In this document: in pieces, positions 54,982 to 63,648 of the stretch | How positions within the stretch are numbered: the first letter of the stretch is position 1 | Layout: each line of letters starts with the position of its first letter | NCBI GenBank assembly: GCA_903822545.1 | Contig: CAIJPN010000008.1 | Coordinates: 58,967 to 122,966, forward strand | DNA from: an uncultured Anaerolineae bacterium | Lineage (GTDB): Bacteria > Chloroflexota > Anaerolineae > Anaerolineales > Villigracilaceae | Direction: 5' to 3' | Length of the DNA stretch: 64,000 nucleotides | Made by a program: the position numbers and the translations under genes | The notes under the pieces: model-generated | The model's input: only the letters and a program-made list of their open reading frames with translations | What the model was told of the DNA's origin: nothing | Database searches by the model: none

Positions 54982-56190
54982 CTATTCGTTCCAGAACGCT
55001 TCATCGTACGCGGGCAGTTCACAGCGCAGGGGTTTGTCTTCGCGGAACCCAAGGGCATAACCAGCCTGGATCAGAGTCTGGATTTCGGAGCTGCCTTCAT
55101 AAATCACCGCGCCCTTGGAATTGCGCAGGTAGCGTTCAGCATCGTACTCGTCCGAAAAACCGTATGCGCCGTGGATCTGAATGGCTTCGTTGGCCGCATT
55201 GAACGAGGCTTCGGTGGCAAATTTCTTGGCGTAAGATGTCGCCAGGGTTGAGCGCTCACCCATATTCTTGAGCCAGCCCACCTTCAGGTAGAGCATGCGC
55301 GCAATTTCGTAATCCTGCATCATCTGGGCAATTTTTTGCTGGACGAGTTGGTGTTCCCCGATCATCTTGCCGAACGTGCGGCGTTCGAGCGCATACTTCA
55401 CACTAACATCGCGCGAGGCGCGGATCAAGCCGGTTGCGCCAGATGCCACGGTATAGCGCCCGTGATCGAACCCAGCCATCGTGATCTTGAAGCCTTCGCC
55501 TTCTTCGCCGATGCGATTGGCAACCGGCACTTTGACATCCGAAAATGAAATCCAGCCCGTTGAACCAGCGCGCACACCCAGTTTGCCATGCAGATCGCCA
55601 GTTTTTACGCCTTCAGAGTGCAAATCCACCAGGAAGGAGGACAATCCAGCCGAGGGCTTCTTGGCATCCGGGTTGGTGCGGGCTACGACCATGGCATAAT
55701 CTGCCTTGGAAGCCAGAGAAATCCACATCTTTTCACCGTTCAGGATATAGAAATCACCATCGCGTTTGGCGCTCGTCTGCACCGCAGAAACATCTGACCC
55801 GCAGCCGGGTTCCGTAAAAGCGCCGCAGCCCAATTTTTTGCCGCTGGCAAGCTCTGTCAGGAACTTCTCTTTTTGTTCTTCCGTTCCCCATTGGAAAAGC
55901 GTCATCGAGCACAGACCGGTATGGACAGACATCGCCACGCGCAAGTGAGTATCCACAGCTTCGAGTTCTTCACAGGCCAGGCCGAGGGAAACATAGTCCA
56001 TACCCTGGCCACCGTAGCGCACCGGGAAGCACAACCCCAAAATGCCCAACTCCCCCATACGTTTGAGCGAGGTAGGCACAGGTTCCTGCTTGCGATCATA
56101 TTCCTTGATAACCGGTGCAATTTCCTTCTGGGCGAAGTCGCGCACCATCTTTTGGGTCATTTCATGTTCGGTTGAGAGGCTGAAATCCAT
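54982..56190 (-). CDS. acyl-CoA dehydrogenase
   Basis: A 402-residue FAD-dependent acyl-CoA dehydrogenase. Motifs: GCGAFTEPGCGSDVS (FAD/substrate loop), IQIHGAYGFSDEY and YEGSSEIQTLI near the C-terminus, with the catalytic Glu expected in the YEGSSEIQ region or nearby. Chain-length preference is unknown; it resembles the short-chain/butyryl group. It passes electrons to the ETF genes downstream. AGGAG before the ATG at 56190. A TetR-type palindrome lies 26 bases upstream. Confidence 0.93.
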   Translation of the reverse strand: MDFSLSTEHEMTQKMVRDFAQKEIAPVIKEYDRKQEPVPTSLKRMGELGILGLCFPVRYGGQGMDYVSLGLACEELEAVDTHLRVAMSVHTGLCSMTLFQWGTEEQKEKFLTELASGKKLGCGAFTEPGCGSDVSAVQTSAKRDGDFYILNGEKMWISLASKADYAMVVARTNPDAKKPSAGLSSFLVDLHSEGVKTGDLHGKLGVRAGSTGWISFSDVKVPVANRIGEEGEGFKITMAGFDHGRYTVASGATGLIRASRDVSVKYALERRTFGKMIGEHQLVQQKIAQMMQDYEIARMLYLKVGWLKNMGERSTLATSYAKKFATEASFNAANEAIQIHGAYGFSDEYDAERYLRNSKGAVIYEGSSEIQTLIQAGYALGFREDKPLRCELPAYDEAFWNE

Positions 56191-56215
56191 GGGAAACTCC
56201 TGTGAATTATTATAT

Positions 56216-56243
56216 CAAACCTACCAACCGTTCGGTAGGTTTG
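56216..56243. promoter_or_regulatory. TetR-type operator upstream of acyl-CoA dehydrogenase
   Basis: CAAACCTACC (56216-56225) and GGTAGGTTTG (56234-56243) are perfect arms around AACCGTTC. The core ACCGAACGGTTGGT (minus strand) resembles operators of TetR-family regulators of fatty acid use. The regulator gene is not in the window. Confidence 0.72.
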
Positions 56244-56280
56244 TTACGAGATGAACATATCACCTATTTTACATTACAGG

Positions 56281-56308
56281 TTGACAAAATTCGGAAAATG
56301 GATAAAAT
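56281..56308 (+). promoter_or_regulatory. promoter of tRNA-Leu
   Basis: TTGACA (56281-56286), 16-base spacer, TAAAAT (56303-56308), about 30 bases before the mature tRNA. Confidence 0.8.
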
Positions 56309-56339
56309 TCAACTCGCTCAAGACAAAGAGCAATCTGTT

Positions 56340-56423
<84 letters not shown>

Positions 56424-56426
56424 CAA

Positions 56427-56460
56427 AAAGACCTCGCATCCGTGCGAGGTCTTTATTTTT
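56427..56460 (+). terminator. terminator after tRNA-Leu
   Basis: AAAGACCTCGCA (56427-56438) pairs with TGCGAGGTCTTT (56443-56454), then ATTTTT. Confidence 0.93.
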
Positions 56461-56536
56461 GAAAAACGCACACCAGGCAGGCTCCGATACAAACGCCTCC
56501 ACATCGGAGGAACCGCAAGGGTGGTAAAATAATCAC

Positions 56537-56920
56537 ATGAAACTCGGCCCGCTCGAAATCCAACCCCAGCGTATTGCCATCTTTATAGGCATTGCCATGG
56601 TATTACTCTTCATCATGGACTTCAACAGCCGCATGGAAGAACTATCGCGGCTGCAAAACGAAGCCGCCACTGTGCGCGCCCAGGCCACCGCCATCATGGT
56701 TACGCAGCATGCCCTCGAAACCCAACAGGCCTATGCCACCTCGGCAGCGGCGGTGGAAGAGTGGGCACGCGAACAGGCTCGCATGGCCCAACCCGGCGAC
56801 CAGGTGATTGTGCCCGTGCCAGCGCCAGGTGTTACGCCAGACCCAACAGCCACCCCCGCGCCACGGTTCGCCGACCTGACGAAATGGGATGTGTGGATGG
56901 CCCTGCTCTTTGGGAAATAA
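56537..56920 (+). CDS. FtsB/DivIC-like septum protein
   Basis: A 127-residue bitopic membrane protein: short cytoplasmic start, one helix (about 13-28), then a heptad-like coiled coil (about 30-75) and the VEEWAREQARMAQPGDQVIVPVP motif, which parallels the AREELGMVKPGE ending of DivIC/FtsB septum proteins. A Pro/Thr tail follows. FtsB joins FtsL and FtsQ to recruit late division proteins. Assignment rests on topology and that motif. TAAAAT with upstream TG (56525-56530) lies 6 bases before the ATG, so the mRNA may be leaderless. Confidence 0.68.
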   Translation: MKLGPLEIQPQRIAIFIGIAMVLLFIMDFNSRMEELSRLQNEAATVRAQATAIMVTQHALETQQAYATSAAAVEEWAREQARMAQPGDQVIVPVPAPGVTPDPTATPAPRFADLTKWDVWMALLFGK

Positions 56921-56952
56921 CCCCACTGGAGGGCCAGGCCGATAAGAGGCTA

Positions 56953-56975
56953 AACCTCCGCAAGGGGGTTTTTTG
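56953..56975 (+). terminator. terminator after the FtsB-like gene
   Basis: AACCTCC (56953-56959) pairs with GGGGGTT (56964-56970), one wobble, then TTTT. Confidence 0.8.
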
Positions 56976-57003
56976 TTAATACCTATTCACTATAAAAAAA
57001 CTT

Positions 57004-58296
57004 ATGGAAACCCGTCTGCCACTCTTTCCTGTTACCACCAAAATTGAATCTGGAAAATTAACCATCGCCGGCTGCGACCTGGGCGAACTGGCCCGTGAAC
57101 ATGGTACTCCGCTCTATCTGTATGACCGCGCCGAACTTGACCGCCCTGCCAGCCTGTATCGCCGCTATATGAGCGAATCCTGGCCCGGGAATTGGAGCGT
57201 CACTTATGCCGGGAAAGCCTTCTTGTGCGGCTGGATTGCGCGCTGGGCTTGCGAACAGGGCTTTCACGTCGATTGCACCGGTCTGGGCGAGATTGCCATC
57301 GCCGTTCACGCCGGGGTGCCGCGCGAACAGGTTTTGGTTCACGGCGTAAACAAAAGTGATGAAGACCTGCTAGCCGCCTTTGAACATGCAGGAACAATCG
57401 TGGTGGATAACCTGAGCGAGTTGAAACGGATCGTCCGCCTGCGTGAAACCAGCAAATTCCCCATACCCAACCTGTGGATCCGGCTGCTGCCCGGGCTGGC
57501 AGTGGATACACATACCTACACCCAGACCGGCCACTCGGAGAGTAAGTTCGGCTTAGGCCCGCAGGATTTTGTGCAGGCGGTGGCTTTTTGTCGCGAAAAC
57601 AAATTGCCATTTAATGGCATCCACTTCCATCAGGGGTCGCAATTTCATGATCCGGCACCCCTGGGCCCGGCAATTGATTCGGCGCTTGACCTGGCTCTGG
57701 AGCTGGGCATGGGCGATGAGTGGCATCTCAGCCCGGGGGGTGGATGGGGTGTTTCGTATCACGAAGATGACCTGCCGCACCCATCGATTGAAACGTATGT
57801 GCATTTTGTGACGACAAAAGTCCGCGAGGGCGTTCTGGCGCGCGGGTTGTCGACTCCGCACCTGCATGTGGAACCAGGCCGCAGCCTGGTAGCGCGAGCC
57901 GGGGTGGCGTTATACCGCGTCGGCACGGTCAAACAGTCGGCGGGGCGGCGCTGGGTGTTAATCGATGGTGGCATGGCTGACAATCCGCGCCATGCGCTTT
58001 ACGGGGCGAGATATTCTGCTTTAACGGTGGAACAGCGCCAGGGCGGAACGCTCCAGCCGGTGTGGGTGGCCGGGCCTTTTTGCGAGAGCGGAGATGTCAT
58101 CATTGAGAATCTGCCGATGGGTGACATCCACGAAGATGATTTGCTGGCTGTGCCGGTGTGCGGCGCATATCATCTGAGCATGTCGAGCAATTACAATGGC
58201 GCACGGCGACCAGCGGCGCTTTTGCTGGAAAATGGCCGGGCGAAGATGATCCTGGCGCGCGAAACGACGCAGCACCTGCTGGCGCGAGAAACCTGA
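57004..58296 (+). CDS. lysA: diaminopimelate decarboxylase
   Basis: A 430-residue fold-type III PLP enzyme that makes lysine from meso-diaminopimelate. K71 in TYAGKAF binds PLP; HFHQGSQ, the glycine-rich SPGGGWG and EPGRSLVARAG bind its phosphate; PFCESGD supplies the active-site Cys. The Tyr of the last motif is in CGAYHLSMSSNYNG. TATAAA (56991-56996) lies 7 bases before the ATG with no Shine-Dalgarno, so a leaderless start is likely. No other lysine gene is adjacent. Confidence 0.92.
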   Translation: METRLPLFPVTTKIESGKLTIAGCDLGELAREHGTPLYLYDRAELDRPASLYRRYMSESWPGNWSVTYAGKAFLCGWIARWACEQGFHVDCTGLGEIAIAVHAGVPREQVLVHGVNKSDEDLLAAFEHAGTIVVDNLSELKRIVRLRETSKFPIPNLWIRLLPGLAVDTHTYTQTGHSESKFGLGPQDFVQAVAFCRENKLPFNGIHFHQGSQFHDPAPLGPAIDSALDLALELGMGDEWHLSPGGGWGVSYHEDDLPHPSIETYVHFVTTKVREGVLARGLSTPHLHVEPGRSLVARAGVALYRVGTVKQSAGRRWVLIDGGMADNPRHALYGARYSALTVEQRQGGTLQPVWVAGPFCESGDVIIENLPMGDIHEDDLLAVPVCGAYHLSMSSNYNGARRPAALLLENGRAKMILARETTQHLLARET

Positions 58297-58309
58297 TTTA
58301 CCCCAATTT

Positions 58310-58350
58310 TGATGTAGCGGTGGCCTGAAATATTGTCCTGCGCTACATCA
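58310..58350. repeat. inverted repeat downstream of lysA
   Basis: TGATGTAGCG (58310-58319) and CGCTACATCA (58341-58350) form a 10-bp stem. No T tract, so it is not a standard terminator. Confidence 0.5.
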
Positions 58351-58402
58351 TCACCCCAACGCGGAATGCTATCCCGCCCGACACAACCAATAATGGCTGA
58401 CG

Positions 58403-61400
58403 ATGTTCAAAAAGATTGATGATTTTATTTTTCCAGATGAATACTCAGAAACGGAGTTCAGCAAACCGTGGGTGAGTGTTATTGTGGCTGCCAGCCTTGG
58501 GGTGATGCTGCTTCGCGCAATAGTAGTGGTTTTATTGAACCTTGTGCCCAGTTGGGGTATTGACCTGGCGATTGTGACATCCCTCGTTTTTATCGGTTGG
58601 GTCAACTATAAAGGCAACAATCGGCTGGCGCGCCTGTTGCTGGTCAGCATGGGCTCTTTTGGATTGATCATTTCTGCCATTGTATTTGGCGGGGTTGGCA
58701 GCACCAGTTACAGCGCCCTAACGATCGCAATCGTGATCGCGGCCATGCTGATGCGCAGCAGGGTGGCTGTGCTGGTGATGATAATTAGCATCCTATCCGG
58801 TTGGATCATCGTGCAAGCCCAGGCAACTGGCAGCTACATTCCCAACCCGGATTATCTGGGTGTTCCCCGCACCTGGATGAGCAATGCTATTTTGTTCATT
58901 GTGATAACCATCCTGGTAGGAACAAGCAATTATGGGCTGCGAAAGGCATTGCGCAATAATTACGAAGAAATCCTTGTGCGCCGCCAAGCAGAAAAACGCC
59001 TGATCGAACAAACCCATTATCTTGAGGCGTTGCATCACATTACCCTGGCACTGATGGAGCGCAAAGAAATCCACCTGGTGCTGGATACCATTTTGAGCCA
59101 GGTAGAATCGCTGGCAGAGACCGACAGCAGCTATATCGATGTGGTTTCAAGCGACGGGGAGAAGCTGGAGCAAAAAGTGGGGCATGGGATTTTTGCAAAA
59201 TTCACCAATATGGAAGTTGATCGCAAACTGGGCGTTTCGTGGCAGGTAATCGAACACAAACAGCCTCTCATGGTTCCCAATTACACCACCTGGGAACTTC
59301 GCAACCCCAATTTTGAGAATGCCGGGTTCTGGGCAATCGTTGGTCTGCCGCTCAAAATTGGTGGGGATGTGATTGGTGCCATTGGAATTGCGCAAACCAA
59401 CCCAAATAAAAGTTTTTCAGAAGCACAGATTAAAGTGCTGGAACGCTTTGCGGAACTGGCATCAGTGGCCCTGGATAATGCGCAACTCTTCCAGGCCAAC
59501 CAGATGGAACTGTCCATCCGCAAAGAAGCCCAGGCGCGGTTGGTAAAAAGCGAAGAGCAACTCAACCTGGCGCTGGATGCCGCCAATATGGGCATTTGGG
59601 TCTGGGATATTCCCAACAATGAGATCACCTGGTCAAAACAAGTCTATAAAATCTTTGAGACCACCCCAGAAAAATTCCGCGGGGATTTTGACAGCTACAT
59701 ACAACGCATCCACCCGGCGGATGCCGCCCGTACCCTGAAAATCATTACAGAGAGCCTGGAAAATCGCAGCCCAAACTACATGTTAGATCACCGGATCGTG
59801 AGCGATGAAGGCCACAGCCACTGGCTGGAATGCAAAGGCAGCGTTTACACTGATGAGCACAATAACCCAACACGCATGACGGGCATTGTCGCTGACATCA
59901 CCGCCCGAAGGGATGCCGAACAAGCTCTTAAACGCGCCGACCAGAACGCAGCCCGCTACAACAACGCGCTCGAAAGACGCTCGGCCCAATTGAGCGTGGC
60001 GGCAGAAGTAGCACGCGCGGCCAGCGCAATCCTGGATTCGACCGAATTAAGCCAGCAGGTGGTTGAGTTGGTGCGAAACAAATTCTCGCTGTACTACGCC
60101 GGCCTGTTTATGGTGGATGAAACCGGCAGCTGGGCCGTATTGCACGCCGGAACAGGCACTGCCGGTCAAACGATGTTGAATCAGGGGCACAGGCTGGAAA
60201 TTGGCAATACATCCATGGTGGGATGGTGCATTCAAAACCGCCAGCCGCGCATTGCGCTGGATGTGGGCGAGGACGCTGTCAGGTTCAACAACCCCAATTT
60301 ACCAGAAACCCGCTCCGAGCTGGCTATGCCACTCATCAGCCGGGGGCATGTGCTCGGTGCGTTGACCATCCAGAGCAGCCAGGCTTCCGCTTTCAGCAAA
60401 GAAGATATTGCCACCTTCCAGACCATGGCTGACCAGCTGGCAAATGCCATCCTGAATGCCCGCTTGTATGACCAGCTTGAGCAGGAACTCAGCGAACGCA
60501 TCCGAGCCGAGGAAGAAGTGCGCAAACTGAATGCCGAATTGGAAGCGCGCGTTGTGCGCCGCACCCTGGCATTGCAAGCCAGCGAGGAAAAATTCCGCGC
60601 ACTTGCAGAGAACAATCCGCTGCAAATTGCGCGCTACGATCGAGATGCGCGTTATCTCTACGTCAACCGCTTGATCTTAAACCCGCAACTTGATCCCAAC
60701 ATGGTTATCGGCAAAACACTGCGCGAGTCCATGGGCAATATTCCAACCATCGATATGGCAGAGCAGTTGATCCGGCAGGTTTTTGAAACAGGGGAGCCTT
60801 TGCGCACCGAATATACCTATGGCGATTCTGTCGCCGCGTGGTGGCTGGCCCCTGAGTTTGGGCCGGATGGCAAAGTGCAATCTGTTATCACCTCCACCAT
60901 GGATATAACCCAACGCAAACGCATGGAAGAAGACCTGGAAAAGCGTTCCCTCGAACTACAGGCTGCCAACCGTGAGTTGGAATCGTTCTCTTACTCGGTA
61001 TCGCATGACTTACGCGCCCCGCTGCGCGCACTGGATGGATTCAGCCGTATCCTGCTGGATGATTTCAGCGAATCGCTGGATGCCCACGGTCAGAGTTATC
61101 TCAACCGAATCCGCACATCTGCCCAGGAAATGAATCAATTGATCGATGACATCCTACGGCTTTCGCGCATTACCCGCGCCGAAATCCATGCTGACAGCAT
61201 TGACTTGACTGAATTGGTGCGCGGTGTGATAGAAGACATCCAGGGCCGCGAACCGGAGCGGATCGTTGAAATTCGTATCGAGGAAGGCCTGAATACACAC
61301 GCCGACTATCGCCTGCTGCGTGTTGCCCTTGAAAACCTGCTCAATAACGCCTGGAAGTTCACCAGGAAGAATCCAACCCCCTGTATCAGTGTTGGAAAAT

Positions 61401-61630
61401 CCCATATCAACGAAAAAGATGCCTATTTCATCCGCGATAACGGCGTTGGGTTCGATATGCGCTACGCAGAAAAGCTTTTTGTAGCCTTCCAGCGTCTGCA
61501 CAGCAACGATGATTTCAGCGGTACCGGAATTGGGCTGGCAATTGTCAATCGCGTAATCCAGAAACACGGTGGGCAAATCTGGGCCGAGGGCGAACCCGGC
61601 AAAGGCGCTACGTTTTACTTTACGTTGTAA
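58403..61630 (+). CDS. membrane GAF/PAS hybrid sensor histidine kinase
   Basis: A 1075-residue kinase. About six membrane helices (25-175), then a GAF domain (about 215-365), a PAS/PAC domain (about 385-505), a second GAF (about 540-700), a short coiled coil, a PAS domain (about 735-840), HisKA with H868 in FSYSVSHDLRAPLRALDGFSR, and a HATPase domain (N box ENLLNNAWKFTRK, G box GTGIGLAIVNRVIQKHGGQIWAEGEPGKGATFYF). The SYSVSHDLRAPLR box is phytochrome-like. No receiver or response regulator gene is adjacent, so it is an orphan kinase. Inputs unknown. Confidence 0.93.
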   Translation: MFKKIDDFIFPDEYSETEFSKPWVSVIVAASLGVMLLRAIVVVLLNLVPSWGIDLAIVTSLVFIGWVNYKGNNRLARLLLVSMGSFGLIISAIVFGGVGSTSYSALTIAIVIAAMLMRSRVAVLVMIISILSGWIIVQAQATGSYIPNPDYLGVPRTWMSNAILFIVITILVGTSNYGLRKALRNNYEEILVRRQAEKRLIEQTHYLEALHHITLALMERKEIHLVLDTILSQVESLAETDSSYIDVVSSDGEKLEQKVGHGIFAKFTNMEVDRKLGVSWQVIEHKQPLMVPNYTTWELRNPNFENAGFWAIVGLPLKIGGDVIGAIGIAQTNPNKSFSEAQIKVLERFAELASVALDNAQLFQANQMELSIRKEAQARLVKSEEQLNLALDAANMGIWVWDIPNNEITWSKQVYKIFETTPEKFRGDFDSYIQRIHPADAARTLKIITESLENRSPNYMLDHRIVSDEGHSHWLECKGSVYTDEHNNPTRMTGIVADITARRDAEQALKRADQNAARYNNALERRSAQLSVAAEVARAASAILDSTELSQQVVELVRNKFSLYYAGLFMVDETGSWAVLHAGTGTAGQTMLNQGHRLEIGNTSMVGWCIQNRQPRIALDVGEDAVRFNNPNLPETRSELAMPLISRGHVLGALTIQSSQASAFSKEDIATFQTMADQLANAILNARLYDQLEQELSERIRAEEEVRKLNAELEARVVRRTLALQASEEKFRALAENNPLQIARYDRDARYLYVNRLILNPQLDPNMVIGKTLRESMGNIPTIDMAEQLIRQVFETGEPLRTEYTYGDSVAAWWLAPEFGPDGKVQSVITSTMDITQRKRMEEDLEKRSLELQAANRELESFSYSVSHDLRAPLRALDGFSRILLDDFSESLDAHGQSYLNRIRTSAQEMNQLIDDILRLSRITRAEIHADSIDLTELVRGVIEDIQGREPERIVEIRIEEGLNTHADYRLLRVALENLLNNAWKFTRKNPTPCISVGKSHINEKDAYFIRDNGVGFDMRYAEKLFVAFQRLHSNDDFSGTGIGLAIVNRVIQKHGGQIWAEGEPGKGATFYFTL

Positions 61631-61679
61631 GACAAGTCCATGTACTTGTCTTTTTGGGGATTTCTAATAAAACACTAAC

Positions 61680-61718
61680 TTGACTATAAATAATTTGTAA
61701 CTATAATGGTTACAAATG
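61680..61718 (+). promoter_or_regulatory. promoter and Rrf2 operator
   Basis: TTGACT (61680-61685), 16-base spacer, TATAAT (61702-61707). A perfect palindrome TTTGTAAC (61694-61701) / GTTACAAA (61709-61716) is centred on the -10, and its last base is the A of the ATG at 61716. This predicts repression by occlusion and a leaderless mRNA. Confidence 0.82.
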
Positions 61719-62129
61719 AACACCAACCAGCAATTCTCCATCTCTATTCATATACTGACACTCCTGGCGGCCATGCCTGAACAACTGCTGACCAGCGAGC
61801 AGATCGCCGCGAGCGTTAACACCAACCCGGTCGTCATCCGCCGGGTGATGGGGCATTTGCGCGCGCACGGGCTGGTGGAATCGCGCCCGGGCGCAAGTGG
61901 CGGCTGGAAGCTCTCCCGCGCGCCGGAGCAGATCCACCTGTGCAGTGTCTATGACGCCTTCAGCCATACCGACCTGCTAGGAATGCACCGCCACCCAAAT
62001 ACCAATTGCCCCATCGGGGCCAAAATCACCCCGGCGCTGGAAAAAGTCTTCGGGCAGGCAGAAAAAGCCATGCACGAGACACTTTCCGGGTTTACGGTAA
62101 AAGATGTGTTGGAAGAAATCCAAAGTTAA
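61716..62129 (+). CDS. Rrf2-family regulator
   Basis: A 137-residue winged-helix protein: an HTH with LTSEQIAASVNTNPVVIRRVMGHLRAHGLVESRPGASGGWKLSR, the Rrf2 wing signature. Only two cysteines (C76, C98), not the three-cysteine cluster of Fe-S-binding IscR/NsrR types, so it may sense something else, as YwnA/YetL-like members do. The promoter contains a palindrome spanning the -10, so autoregulation is likely. It runs in the same direction as the dioxygenase gene 42 bases downstream, its probable target. Confidence 0.88.
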   Translation: MNTNQQFSISIHILTLLAAMPEQLLTSEQIAASVNTNPVVIRRVMGHLRAHGLVESRPGASGGWKLSRAPEQIHLCSVYDAFSHTDLLGMHRHPNTNCPIGAKITPALEKVFGQAEKAMHETLSGFTVKDVLEEIQS

Positions 62130-62171
62130 CAGTCTCTTTGAAAGTGACTGTCAATTACAAACGAGGTAAAA

Positions 62172-62945
62172 ATGAGTGAAAAAATGCCAGTTTTGTTCGT
62201 TGGGCACGGAAACCCGATGAACGCCATCGAAGATAACGAGTACAGCCGCGCCTGGGCCGAAATGGGCAAAAGCCTGCCGCGCCCGAAAGCCATTTTAGCG
62301 GTATCAGCCCACTGGGAGACAAACGGCACCAAAGTGACCGCCGCCGATCGGCCCAAGATGATCTATGACATGTACGGCTTCCCAAAAGAGTTGTATGAGG
62401 TCAACTACCCCGCGCCAGGTTCGCCCGCACTGGTAGATACCGTCCGCAAAATCATCAAGATGACCGACGTGGAGCCAGATGCCACCTGGGGACTGGATCA
62501 CGGCACCTGGTCGGTGCTTAACCGTATGTTCCCCAAAGCCGATATCCCGGTGGTGCAGTTTTCGCTCGACCGGACGAAGAATCCGCTCTATCACTACCAG
62601 CTTGGGCAACAGCTCAAGGAACTGCGCGAGGAAGGTGTGCTGATCGTCAGCAGTGGCAACATCGTCCACAACCTGCGGGCGGTAATCTGGGACGACAACG
62701 CCAAATACGATTGGGCCGAGTCGTTCGATACCAAGGTAAAAAACTGGATATTGACCGACGATCACGACCCGCTGATCAACTTCCAGCGGCACGGTCAGGA
62801 AGCGGCGCTATCCATCAACAGCGGCGAGCACTACACCCCGCTGCTTTACACTATGGGCGCGAAAGATGAAGGCGAACCTATCAGCTTTTTTGCAGATAAA
62901 GTGACGTATGGGTCGCTGTCGATGCGGTCTGTCAGGGTCGGATAA
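62172..62945 (+). CDS. ygiD: DODA-type extradiol dioxygenase (YgiD)
   Basis: A 257-residue LigB-superfamily protein, 4,5-DOPA extradiol dioxygenase type. Conserved histidines: GHGNPM, SAHWET, LDHGTWSVL, SSGNIVHN and SGEHYTPLLY. The family opens aromatic diols using Fe(II) or zinc. YgiD in E. coli has DOPA 4,5-dioxygenase activity, physiological role unclear. AGGTAAAA precedes the ATG. Gene next to the Rrf2 regulator in one unit. Confidence 0.9.
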   Translation: MSEKMPVLFVGHGNPMNAIEDNEYSRAWAEMGKSLPRPKAILAVSAHWETNGTKVTAADRPKMIYDMYGFPKELYEVNYPAPGSPALVDTVRKIIKMTDVEPDATWGLDHGTWSVLNRMFPKADIPVVQFSLDRTKNPLYHYQLGQQLKELREEGVLIVSSGNIVHNLRAVIWDDNAKYDWAESFDTKVKNWILTDDHDPLINFQRHGQEAALSINSGEHYTPLLYTMGAKDEGEPISFFADKVTYGSLSMRSVRVG

Positions 62946-63059
62946 TGGGGGAAATGCGTTACGCCATGTTCAACAGGATTTGTTCAAGCGTAGGAGTTGC
63001 CCGTTCACCGGGGCGTTCCCAACCGGCAGGTGCAAGCTACCCCAAGTGCAGGAGAAACA

Positions 63060-63566
63060 ATGAACGAATTAGAAAAATTCCGGGCTGAGAAAGACGATTT
63101 TTTCAGGGAAAGTCACCAATCCCCGCTGACGGTGGAGCAGAAACGGGCGTTTCATGGGCTGGAATATTTCCCTGAGAACCCCGCCCTGCGGCTGGAACTG
63201 ACGCTGGAGCGCGTGACCGCTGCCGAGCCAGTAACTCTGGCAACTTCTACCGGCGCTGAGCGCGAATATTATCACGCCGGGCAAATCCGGTTTGATGTCA
63301 ATGGCGCCGAAGCGATTTTGCAGGTTTACGAGGATGACTACGGCTATTTCTTGCCCTTTAGCGATGCCACCGCCCCGGTAGAGACTTACGGCGCAGGGCG
63401 CTATCTCGAGCCGCACGAAATCCGTCACAATGTGCTGGCAGTGGACTTCAACCTGGCTTATAACCCTTTTTGCGCCTACAATGAGCGCTGGTCTTGCCCG
63501 CTGCCACCATCGGCCAACCGGCTTCGCGTCAAAATCGAGGCTGGGGAGAAGAAGTTCCACGATTGA
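63060..63566 (+). CDS. DUF1684 family protein
   Basis: A 168-residue protein of the DUF1684 family. The pattern RAEKDDFFRESHQSPL, GLEYFPENPALRL, ETYGAGRYLEP, VDFNLAYNPFCAYNERWSCPLPP matches the family core throughout. No biochemical function is known; members often sit near FHA-like or regulatory genes. AGGAG lies 6 bases before the ATG at 63060. It follows the dioxygenase gene by 114 bases. Confidence 0.85.
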   Translation: MNELEKFRAEKDDFFRESHQSPLTVEQKRAFHGLEYFPENPALRLELTLERVTAAEPVTLATSTGAEREYYHAGQIRFDVNGAEAILQVYEDDYGYFLPFSDATAPVETYGAGRYLEPHEIRHNVLAVDFNLAYNPFCAYNERWSCPLPPSANRLRVKIEAGEKKFHD

Positions 63567-63648
63567 TCGTTATTCGGCTATCGGGTTGTCCAGTTCAACC
63601 CAACTAACCGGATAACTGGAAAACGGAATAACCGAACTACGGTACAAC

